From UBA910 sp964369145 (GTDB taxonomy: Bacteria > Patescibacteriota > Minisyncoccia > Phycocordibacterales > DATDWN01), in contig CAYJEE010000023.1 of NCBI GenBank assembly GCA_964369145.1, positions 1-7,953 on the forward strand: DNA of 7,953 bases, in the 5' to 3' direction. Made by a program: the position numbers and the translations under genes. Each line of letters opens with the position of its first letter. Position 1 is the first letter of the stretch. Positions 1 to 5,279 of the stretch are shown here, piece by piece. The notes under the pieces are model-generated. The model saw only the letters and a list, made by a program, of their open reading frames with translations. It made no database searches and had not been told where the DNA came from.

Positions 1-2
1 TC

Positions 3-11
3 TGATATACT
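3..11 (+). promoter_or_regulatory. Extended -10 promoter of the FAD oxidase gene
   Basis: TGATATACT is an extended -10 element (TG, one base, TATACT). It ends 6 nt before the ATG at 18, so transcription would begin at or next to the start codon and the mRNA would be leaderless. The -35 region lies outside the window. Confidence 0.6.
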
Positions 12-17
12 ATTTTC

Positions 18-1676
18 ATGACATCACAAGAAATCAAAGACGCACTTGCGCAATACATCGAAGGAGATATTGATATTGAAGAAAAAACACTTACCATTTA
101 CTCACGTGATGCAAGTCTCTTTGAGATTAAGCCTCAGGTGGTTATTTTCCCGAAACACGCAAAGGATGTGGGAGAAATCGTAAAGTGGGTGAGAGACAAT
201 AAAGAAAAAGACCCAACTCTTTCTATTACTGCACGCTCAGGAGGTACCGACATGTCCGGGGGTTCCATCAACAACTCAATTATTCTCGACTTCACTCGCT
301 ACATGAATGCAATCAGAAGTGTAAAAGATAAAGTGGGGACAGTTGAGCCTGGCTGTTATTATCGAGACTTTGAAAAAGAAACGCTCAAACAAAACTGGCT
401 TATGCCTTCGTATACTGCATCGAGAGAGATTTGTGCGGTGGGTGGAATGGTTGCCAACAATGCAGGAGGAGAAAACACCGTGAAGTATGGGAAAGTAGAA
501 GAATTTCTCGCCCATCTCAAGGTGATATTCACTGATGGAAATGAATATTTGATAAAACCACTCACAAAGGCAGAGCTCGAAGCAAAAGTGGCAGAGCATA
601 ATTTTGAAGGCTCGCTCTACCAGAAAATCTGGGAGCTTATTTCTGCGCATAAAGAAAAAATAATGGCAGCAAAGCCAAATGTTTCTAAAAACTCAGCGGG
701 GTACTATCTCTGGAATATTTGGGATGAGAAAACACAAACGTTTGACCTCTGTAAACTTGTGGTGGGGTCCCAAGGAACTCTCGGTATTATCACCGAGATT
801 GGTTTCAAACTCGTAGAGAAACCTGCATACGGAAGTCTTCTTGCGATTTTCATGCCGTCGCTTGATCATTTGCCAGAGATTGTAAATGAAGTGATGGTTT
901 ACAAACCAGACAGTTTTGAAACATATGACGACTACAGTTTGAAACTTGCCGTCACATTCTTTTTCGATTTCTTTGCGCAGATGGGTTTTGTAAATGCAGT
1001 TAAGCTTGGACTTCAGTTTTTCCCAGAAGCACTCCTGATGCTCACAGGGGGTATTCCAAAGCTCACTCTTCTTGTCCAGTTTACAGGGGATACAAAAGAA
1101 GACGTGCATGCACGACTTTCTGAGCTTCAAAAAAAGCTTGGTCATTTGAAACTTAAATCACGTATAACCAAAAGTCCGATTGAGGCAGAAAAGTATTGGG
1201 AGATTCGTCGACAGAGCTTTAATATGCTTCGTAAGCATGTGCATGGTAAACGCACAGCTCCATTTGTCGACGATATTATCGTAAAACCACAACACCTTCC
1301 AGAATTTCTACCAAAAGTAGAAGCGATACTCGACAAAGCAAAGCTTATCTACACCGTTGCGGGTCACGCAGGAGATGGAAACTTCCATATCATTCCACTG
1401 ATGGATCTCAATGCTCCGTATTCTGAAGATATTATTCTTGATGTAGGAAAGCAGATTTATGATTTGGTGGTGGAGTACAAAGGCTCTATTACTGCAGAGC
1501 ATAATGACGGTATTGTTCGTACACCGTATCTCGAAATGATGTATGGATCTGAAATTATTGGATTGTTCAAACAAACAAAAGAAATTTTCGACCCAACATA
1601 CATACTGAACCCTGGTAAAAAAGTAGGAGGGACTTTTGAGGATATTAAACGAACATTGATCCGGAAGAATAACTAA
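18..1676 (+). CDS. FAD-binding oxidase, GlcD / D-lactate dehydrogenase type
   Basis: A 552-aa flavoprotein of the FAD-binding type 4 (PCMH) / FAD-oxidase C-terminal superfamily, which oxidises 2-hydroxy acids such as D-lactate or glycolate; the actual substrate cannot be read from the sequence. The FAD domain shows the glycine-rich loop TARSGGTDMSGGS (residues 71-83), VGGMVANNAGG (141-151) and VVGSQGTLGIITE (248-260). The C-terminal half has the His-containing HAGDGNFHIIP (450-460), the active-site-type ITAEHNDG (491-498) and the closing DPTYILNPGK (525-534). The length fits a stand-alone oxidase. The C-terminal wording resembles the flavin half of YdiJ-type fusions, but no 4Fe-4S ferredoxin domain follows, so an electron acceptor would have to be encoded elsewhere or be a quinone. 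No signal peptide is seen. The ATG at 18 is preferred because a -10 box lies just upstream. The ABC-F gene follows after 43 nt. Confidence 0.9.
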   Translation: MTSQEIKDALAQYIEGDIDIEEKTLTIYSRDASLFEIKPQVVIFPKHAKDVGEIVKWVRDNKEKDPTLSITARSGGTDMSGGSINNSIILDFTRYMNAIRSVKDKVGTVEPGCYYRDFEKETLKQNWLMPSYTASREICAVGGMVANNAGGENTVKYGKVEEFLAHLKVIFTDGNEYLIKPLTKAELEAKVAEHNFEGSLYQKIWELISAHKEKIMAAKPNVSKNSAGYYLWNIWDEKTQTFDLCKLVVGSQGTLGIITEIGFKLVEKPAYGSLLAIFMPSLDHLPEIVNEVMVYKPDSFETYDDYSLKLAVTFFFDFFAQMGFVNAVKLGLQFFPEALLMLTGGIPKLTLLVQFTGDTKEDVHARLSELQKKLGHLKLKSRITKSPIEAEKYWEIRRQSFNMLRKHVHGKRTAPFVDDIIVKPQHLPEFLPKVEAILDKAKLIYTVAGHAGDGNFHIIPLMDLNAPYSEDIILDVGKQIYDLVVEYKGSITAEHNDGIVRTPYLEMMYGSEIIGLFKQTKEIFDPTYILNPGKKVGGTFEDIKRTLIRKNN

Positions 1677-1702
1677 AAACCCTTCCAGTAAGTCGTTTTT
1701 TG

Positions 1703-1711
1703 TGTTACGCT
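1703..1711 (+). promoter_or_regulatory. Possible weak extended -10 before the ABC-F gene
   Basis: TGTTACGCT has the TG of an extended -10 but a poor hexamer (TACGCT). It ends 8 nt before the ATG at 1720, similar to the placement at other genes here. The ABC-F gene may instead be read through from the FAD oxidase gene, since no convincing terminator lies in the 43-nt gap. Confidence 0.3.
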
Positions 1712-1719
1712 ACAGACTT

Positions 1720-3216
1720 ATGTCAAAAGATGAGGTAATACTTCGATTTGAAAAAGTAAGTTTCCAATACGAACCAAACAAACCTATTGTAGAGGAGGTC
1801 TCTTTTTCCGTGCGCAAAAATTCAAAGATCACGATCATGGGTCAAAATGGTGGTGGAAAGAGTACTACCTTTGGGATGATTACCGGTACTCTCAAACCAG
1901 AGTCTGGACAGATTTTTAAAACCTCAGGACTCACTATCGCTCTTTCTCGTCAGGTGGTACCGCGTGATGAGCTCGACCTCACCGTGCGTGCATTTTTTGA
2001 AAAAGCTTTTGCAGATGCCGTAAAAGCGGGTCTCCGGAAAGATGCGGGGAAAATTTATGATATCGATCCTCGAATCGATGATGTGCTCGAAGTGGTAAAC
2101 CTCAAAGGTCATGAAAAAATGCATGACCGTATCGTGCGGAGCTTTTCTGGTGGGCAGCAGGCGAGACTTCTTCTTGCGTCAGCATTGATCCAGGACCCCG
2201 ACCTTCTCCTTCTTGATGAGCCGACCAACAACCTCGACAAGGCAGGTATTGAGCATCTCACTTCGTTTTTGAAAGGGTATAAGAAAACTGTGATGGTGAT
2301 TTCCCACGAAGCTGATTTTCTCAACGCATTTACTGATGGAGTGCTTTATCTCGATGTATTTACAAAAAAAATTGAGCAGTACGTAGGAAACTATTTTGAT
2401 GTGGTGCGACAGATTGCCGTACAGGTAGAAAAAGAAAACAGAAAAAACGCTCAGCTTGAAAAAGAAATTCAAGCAAACAAAGATAAAGCAAACTTCTTTG
2501 CAAACAAAGGAGGACAGATGCGACTTGTGGCTCGTCGTATGCGAGACAAAGCAGAGGAACTCGAAGAAAGCATCGTCGATACTCGTCGAGAAGACAAAAC
2601 AATCAGATCATTTACTATTCCGGCTCCCGTACAAAACGGAGATATTCTTACAATTACCGAATTTTCGACAATCAGTCCAAAAACTCACAAGCCAGTCAAA
2701 CGAAAAACAGATGTAGTACTCCGCAAAAACCAGCATCTTCTCTTGAAGGGTCCAAATGGTATTGGGAAATCAACTCTTCTCGAATCGATTGCTTCAGGTA
2801 AAAACCCTGGCTCAATAATCGCACCAGGAGTGACAGTGGGATATTACCGACAAGACTTTTCAACACTTAATTTTGATGACACGGTGCGAGAGTCGCTCAT
2901 GTCTGTCATGAAAGAACATCGAGAAGAAACAATGCGTGCGACTGCTGCAGGTTTTCTCATTACCGGTGACCTCGTGAATGCAAAAATCGGCAGTCTTTCT
3001 GAAGGACAGAAAGGTCTCGTCGCTTTTGCACGTCTCGTACTTCAGCAGCCAAACCTCCTTATCCTCGATGAGCCGACAAACCATATCAACTTCCGTCATA
3101 TTCCTGTTATTGCAGAAGCGCTCAGTAAATATGAAGGTGCGATGGTGCTCGTGAGTCACGTGCCTGAGTTTGTAGAAAAGATTAGAATTGATGAAGTCCT
3201 TGATCTAGAGAAATAA
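1720..3216 (+). CDS. ABC-F family ATPase (ribosome-associated type)
   Basis: A 498-aa protein with two ABC ATPase domains in tandem and no membrane segment, the layout of ABC-F proteins (EttA/Uup/antibiotic-resistance ABC-F), which bind the ribosomal E site. Domain 1 has Walker A GQNGGGKS (41-48), signature SFSGGQQ (141-147), Walker B LLLLDEPTN (162-170) and switch His196. Domain 2 has Walker A GPNGIGKST (344-352), a degenerate signature SLSEGQK (425-431), Walker B LLILDEPTNH (446-455) and switch His480. Between them (about 213-300) lies a Lys/Glu/Arg-rich linker, expected to form the helical hairpin that contacts P-site tRNA. An in-frame GTG at 1702 would add six residues, but ATG 1720 begins directly at the expected N-terminus and fits the upstream -10 placement. 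Whether it is a housekeeping factor or a resistance protein cannot be decided from sequence alone. It ends at a strong terminator. Confidence 0.92.
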   Translation: MSKDEVILRFEKVSFQYEPNKPIVEEVSFSVRKNSKITIMGQNGGGKSTTFGMITGTLKPESGQIFKTSGLTIALSRQVVPRDELDLTVRAFFEKAFADAVKAGLRKDAGKIYDIDPRIDDVLEVVNLKGHEKMHDRIVRSFSGGQQARLLLASALIQDPDLLLLDEPTNNLDKAGIEHLTSFLKGYKKTVMVISHEADFLNAFTDGVLYLDVFTKKIEQYVGNYFDVVRQIAVQVEKENRKNAQLEKEIQANKDKANFFANKGGQMRLVARRMRDKAEELEESIVDTRREDKTIRSFTIPAPVQNGDILTITEFSTISPKTHKPVKRKTDVVLRKNQHLLLKGPNGIGKSTLLESIASGKNPGSIIAPGVTVGYYRQDFSTLNFDDTVRESLMSVMKEHREETMRATAAGFLITGDLVNAKIGSLSEGQKGLVAFARLVLQQPNLLILDEPTNHINFRHIPVIAEALSKYEGAMVLVSHVPEFVEKIRIDEVLDLEK

Positions 3217-3242
3217 TTAAAATAACCCCATATTTGGCAAAC

Positions 3243-3278
3243 AAAAAACAAACTCTCATCACTGAGAGTTTGTTTTTT
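3243..3278. terminator. Bidirectional intrinsic terminator between convergent genes
   Basis: Perfect inverted repeat: arms 3243-3258 and 3263-3278 (core AACTCTCA / TGAGAGTT) around the loop TCAC. Six A precede and seven T follow the core on the plus strand, so both strands produce a hairpin followed by a U-tract. It lies 27 nt after the ABC-F stop and 5 nt from the stop of the minus-strand gene ending at 3283, so it can end both transcripts. Confidence 0.92.
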
Positions 3279-3282
3279 TCTA

Positions 3283-3594
3283 TCATATTCCGTGATGCTC
3301 TTTTTCTCTAATTTTTTCGATTGCATCAAATGCTTCTTTTTCTTCTCGCACCTTATTTTCTTCTTCTATTCGTCGATGTTTACGCTCTTCTTTATGTGCG
3401 AGAGGTTCGTGGCGTCTTTTTGCACGAACGTGAGTGTGTTTGAGAGCAGAGTGTCTCTGGTGTGTAAAAAAAGTATACTCTCGCACTGTGTGTATAAAGT
3501 TTTCAATCATCTCCATATACCGATACAATTCTAACGTAATACTATGTGTATACATATATTTGTTATTAATTGGTAAAGGACAAAACGGATTCAT
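3283..3594 (-). CDS. Small basic, charged hypothetical protein
   Basis: A 103-aa protein of a family I do not recognise. The N-terminal part is aromatic and mixed (it starts MNPFCPLPINNKYMY, followed by ELYRYMEMIENFIHTVREY). The C-terminal half is extremely rich in Arg, Lys, His and Glu (for example RAKRRHEPLAHKEERKHRR and EEENKVREEKEAFDAIEKI) and is probably one long helix or coiled coil, a composition compatible with RNA, ribosome or protein binding. Three lines support a real gene: an extended -10 (TGATATACT) sits 4 nt before this ATG, it stops 5 nt from a bidirectional terminator, and its codons (CTC leucine, CGT/CGA arginine) match the neighbours. An upstream ATG at 3666 would add 24 residues but would lie behind that promoter. 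The start could also be one of the downstream ATGs. It is divergent from the 168-aa gene, with 43 nt between the start codons. Confidence 0.65.
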   Translation of the reverse strand: MNPFCPLPINNKYMYTHSITLELYRYMEMIENFIHTVREYTFFTHQRHSALKHTHVRAKRRHEPLAHKEERKHRRIEEENKVREEKEAFDAIEKIREKEHHGI

Positions 3595-3598
3595 AATA

Positions 3599-3607
3599 AG
3601 TATATCA
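3599..3607 (-). promoter_or_regulatory. Extended -10 promoter of the small basic protein gene
   Basis: On the minus strand this reads TGATATACT, the same nine bases as the promoter at 3-11, followed by 4 nt and the ATG at 3594. The spacing is slightly shorter than at the other leaderless genes, so the exact transcript start is uncertain. Confidence 0.55.
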
Positions 3608-3620
3608 CTCTGCTTTTTTC

Positions 3621-3629
3621 TGATACTAT
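3621..3629 (+). promoter_or_regulatory. Extended -10 promoter of the 168-aa protein gene
   Basis: TGATACTAT is an extended -10 (TG, one base, TACTAT) ending 8 nt before the ATG at 3638. It faces away from the minus-strand -10 at 3599-3607 with only 13 nt between them, so RNA polymerase could probably not open both promoters at once. Confidence 0.55.
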
Positions 3630-3637
3630 ATGCATAT

Positions 3638-4144
3638 ATGAAAAAACAGGTTGTAGTGCATGACAAGATGCAAAAAGGCTATACATACACACTTTCTGAG
3701 CCAGAAGGAAAACATTTTGATCCGTTTTTTAAACCAGATTTGACTCCACAAGAGATGCTCGAGCTTGGTGTGTTTGGAGGGAAATATATGACAGATTGCC
3801 AAGATGAGTTTCCAAAACAATGGTTTGTTCATGCGAAGCTCTCACCAGAGAAAAAGGATCCAACACTAAATTTTTTTGGAGTGGATGCGAGTCAGTCTCT
3901 CGCTGAATGGAAAAAGAAAGGGTGGATACATACAGATGATCCACGAGGGTGGTTTCAGTGGTACTGTAGGTATTATATGGGTCGCCGTATGTCAGTTGAA
4001 GACCAGAGACAAATCAAGCGTTGGCGAGCGATGGTTCGACATATCTCTCAAATACAAAACAACTGCCGAGCAGGAGATTTTTCGTGTCATACCAAACAGC
4101 GACAAGCACTCCTACACTGGGCGTATGATAGTCGGAAAATGTAG
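3638..4144 (+). CDS. Conserved uncharacterised 168-aa protein (WFQWYCRYYMGRR family)
   Basis: A soluble-looking protein with no signal peptide or membrane segment and no domain I can name. It has dense motif blocks typical of strong constraint: LGVFGGKYMTDC (43-54), DPRGWFQWYCRYYMGRR (101-117), QRQIKRWRAM (123-132) and RQRQALLHWAYDSRK ending near the C-terminus (with KQ before RQAL; roughly 153-167). Four cysteines (54, 110, 143, 150) and many Trp, Arg and His residues suggest a metal, nucleic-acid or nucleotide site, but this is inference. From memory, closely similar proteins occur in diverse bacteria and in some fungi and algae, without assigned function; this could not be checked here. 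The reading frame is open from 3434, but the -10 at 3621-3629 and the opposing gene make ATG 3638 the likely start. Its stop is followed at once by the -10 box of the next gene. Confidence 0.85.
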   Translation: MKKQVVVHDKMQKGYTYTLSEPEGKHFDPFFKPDLTPQEMLELGVFGGKYMTDCQDEFPKQWFVHAKLSPEKKDPTLNFFGVDASQSLAEWKKKGWIHTDDPRGWFQWYCRYYMGRRMSVEDQRQIKRWRAMVRHISQIQNNCRAGDFSCHTKQRQALLHWAYDSRKM

Positions 4145-4150
4145 TATAAT
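4145..4150 (+). promoter_or_regulatory. Consensus -10 of the gap-spanning ORF
   Basis: A perfect TATAAT begins at the base after the preceding stop codon (4142-4144) and ends 6 nt before the ATG at 4157. It implies a leaderless transcript independent of, or additional to, read-through from the upstream gene. Confidence 0.6.
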
Positions 4151-4156
4151 GCGTAT

Positions 4157-4666
4157 ATGAAATATTTTTTAATGGTTGCCGTGGTGGTACTTATAGGAGG
4201 TGGGATTTTTGTATTAACAAAGAAGCCTGCACAGGCACCGGTAGTGGTAAATCCACAGCCAGTGCAGTATAAAGATCTGGTATATGTAGAAGGTCCGCTT
4301 TCAGGAACTAAAATCACAAGTCCACTCGTTGTCACTGGGCGTGCACGAGGAAACTGGTATTTTGAAGCNNNNNNNNNNNNNNNNNNNNNNNNNNNNNNNN
4401 NNNNNNNNNNNNNNNNNNNNNNNNNNNNNNNNNNNNNNNNNNNNNNNNNNNNNNNNNNNNNNNNNNNNTATGACAAATACGGAAGGCTACTTGCATATGT
4501 GTATCGTGAAGACGGACTCTTTGTAAACAAACATATGATACAAGAAGGGTATGCGTACGAATACACCTACAAAGTACCGTATCTTTTTCAGAAAGAATTT
4601 AAAGAAGCTCAAAAAGAGGCAGAAAGTAAGGGGAAAGGTTTGTGGGGAGTAGAAGTGTGTGAATAA
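4157..4666 (+). CDS. Gap-spanning ORF: Gmad2-like N-terminal part plus SNase-like C-terminal part
   Basis: The frame stays open across 100 N, giving a nominal 169 aa, but the true length is unknown. Residues 1-20 are a signal anchor (KYFLMVAVVVLIGGGIFVL), followed by a Pro/Ala/Val spacer. Residues 44-71 (VEGPLSGTKITSPLVVTG, then RARGNWYFEA) match the beginning of the Gmad2 immunoglobulin-like domain of exported proteins. After the gap, YDKYGRLLAYVY, NKHMIQEGYAYEYTY and AQKEAESKGKGLWG match the C-terminal half of staphylococcal-nuclease-like (thermonuclease) proteins. The Arg of DKYGR corresponds to catalytic Arg87 of staphylococcal nuclease; the Asp, Arg and Glu residues of the first half are not present. 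Either one fused exported protein or, more likely, the start of one gene joined to the end of another. Both parts suggest envelope or extracellular roles. Confidence 0.6.
   Translation: MKYFLMVAVVVLIGGGIFVLTKKPAQAPVVVNPQPVQYKDLVYVEGPLSGTKITSPLVVTGRARGNWYFEXXXXXXXXXXXXXXXXXXXXXXXXXXXXXXXXXXYDKYGRLLAYVYREDGLFVNKHMIQEGYAYEYTYKVPYLFQKEFKEAQKEAESKGKGLWGVEVCE
4369..4468. other. Assembly gap of 100 N
   Basis: Exactly 100 unknown bases, the conventional placeholder for a scaffold gap of unknown size. The left side breaks a Gmad2-like domain after about 28 residues and the right side begins in the middle of an SNase-like domain, so the real missing sequence is probably several hundred bases. Confidence 0.97.
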
Positions 4667-4705
4667 AAAAGAAAGCCACCCGATAAGCGGGGTGCTTTCG
4701 GGTGG
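4664..4705 (-). terminator. Intrinsic terminator of the minus-strand membrane protein gene
   Basis: CCACCCG (4676-4682) pairs with CGGGTGG (4699-4705), and an inner AAGC (4685-4688) pairs with GCTT (4694-4697) around GGGGT. On the minus strand the hairpin is followed by a T-rich run (complement of 4665-4674) and lies 16 nt after the stop of the gene at 4722. It overlaps the stop of the plus-strand SNase-like ORF and could slow that transcript too, but there is no good U-tract in the plus direction. Confidence 0.8.
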
Positions 4706-4721
4706 TTACATGATGTGTTAG

Positions 4722-5027
4722 CTAACCGAATACTTTTTTGTTGAACACACTCATTGACCAAAGAATCAGACCAACTGCCCACACCATCATGCCGGCGATT
4801 GGACCGTGATGATGTGTGATGGGCCATGATAAGGTAAAGAGTCCTGCGCCGATTAGGCTTGCGCAAAACAAGTTTGTTTCCCGCAAGGTGTTCAAGGTTA
4901 GGACGAGTGCAAAGGTTGCGGTTACAGTTGGGGCTAGTTGTTCAGCAATCTTAAGAAAAAGCCCGAATATCACCAGGGCGTAGGTTAGAAACCCAAGTCC
5001 TTGGAGCCAGTCAATTAGGTTTTTCAT
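4722..5027 (-). CDS. Small multi-pass membrane protein, unknown function
   Basis: A 101-aa very hydrophobic protein of no family I recognise. Likely membrane segments lie near residues 10-27 (GLGFLTYALVIFGLFLKI), 33-48, 52-70 (NLFCASLIGAGLFTLSW) and 76-95 (IAGMMVWAVGLILW). A short His-rich loop, THHHG, lies at about 71-75 between the last two. The C-terminus ends in a basic NKKVFG. The gene is well framed by signals: a full -35/-10 promoter and a terminator just after the stop. No Shine-Dalgarno is visible in the roughly 7-8 nt leader. Leucine codons are unlike the neighbours, with CTA the commonest (5 of 18) where other genes favour CTC and CTT, which may point to a different origin. It is divergent from the DEAD-box helicase gene. 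The histidine cluster could bind a metal, but nothing else supports this. Confidence 0.72.
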   Translation of the reverse strand: MKNLIDWLQGLGFLTYALVIFGLFLKIAEQLAPTVTATFALVLTLNTLRETNLFCASLIGAGLFTLSWPITHHHGPIAGMMVWAVGLILWSMSVFNKKVFG

Positions 5028-5041
5028 GGAAGTCTGTAGCT

Positions 5042-5071
5042 ACAATACCACTTATTTTTCATAAATGTCAA
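5042..5071 (-). promoter_or_regulatory. Promoter of the membrane protein gene
   Basis: On the minus strand: -35 TTGACA (5071-5066), an 18-nt spacer, and -10 TATTGT (5047-5042) preceded by TGG, giving an extended -10. The -10 ends 14 nt before the ATG at 5027. It is one of only two promoters in the window with a clear consensus -35. Confidence 0.75.
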
Positions 5072-5080
5072 TGATTTTTA

Positions 5081-5109
5081 TTGACAAAATATACAAGAAA
5101 TGCTATACT
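5081..5109 (+). promoter_or_regulatory. Consensus promoter of the DEAD-box helicase gene
   Basis: -35 TTGACA (5081-5086), a 17-nt spacer, and -10 TATACT (5104-5109) with TG and one base before it. This is the best promoter in the window. Transcription would start near 5116, leaving a leader of about 164 nt before the ATG at 5280. Confidence 0.88.
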
Positions 5110-5115
5110 TCTCTG

Positions 5116-5279
5116 GTAACTTACATCTCATTTTTTGAAGAGATTTCTCTGCGCTTCAAGCGCCTTAGTCTGAAATTCGAGACCGTTTACAGGTAAGCTT
5201 ATTCTGTGGGCAAGTTATAGGGTCTCGAAACCTTCAGTAAATATACAATTCAGTATATTTCTATTAAGTAAAAATATAT
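5116..5279 (+). promoter_or_regulatory. Structured 5' leader of the DEAD-box helicase mRNA
   Basis: This leader of about 164 nt contains a perfect 9-bp stem, TTCGAGACC (5176-5184) with GGTCTCGAA (5221-5229), closing a 36-nt loop. There is also a perfect 8-bp hairpin, AAATATAC (5239-5246) with GTATATTT (5253-5260). Further upstream two pairings are mutually exclusive: GCGC-TTCAA-GCGC (5151-5163, approximately) and TTGAAG (5135-5140) with CTTCAA (5154-5159). TAACTT at the 5' end (5117-5122) can pair with AAGTTA (5212-5217) in the loop of the 9-bp stem, forming a possible pseudoknot. No Shine-Dalgarno precedes the ATG. It matches no riboswitch class I can recognise. Autoregulation or cold response is plausible by analogy with other RNA-helicase mRNAs, but is inference. 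Confidence 0.6.

Noticed and set aside
276..1574. Several minus-strand open frames under the FAD oxidase gene
   Set aside because: All are antisense to a gene with full family motifs, and none has recognisable features.
1702..1719. GTG start adding six residues to the ABC-F protein
   Set aside because: The extra residues overlap the putative -10 region, and the ATG at 1720 gives a normal ABC-F N-terminus.
2456..2716. Plus-strand 86-aa open frame inside the ABC-F gene
   Set aside because: It lies in an alternative frame of the Lys/Glu-rich linker, where A-rich codons keep other frames open; no recognisable motif.
3292..3534. Plus-strand 80-aa open frame rich in Phe and Ser
   Set aside because: It is the antisense image of the Glu/Lys/Arg-rich minus-strand gene; no promoter or start context supports it.
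3434..3637. N-terminal extension of the 168-aa protein back to 3434
   Set aside because: The frame is open but the sequence is hydrophobic filler lying antisense to the small basic protein gene, and an extended -10 sits just upstream of ATG 3638.
4087..4566. Minus-strand frame across the N gap
   Set aside because: It is open only because N bases cannot form stops; it overlaps the supported plus-strand genes and shows no domain.
5116..5279. Known riboswitch class in the helicase leader
   Set aside because: I compared it with the consensus cores I remember (purine, preQ1, fluoride and similar) and found no match, so no ligand is claimed.
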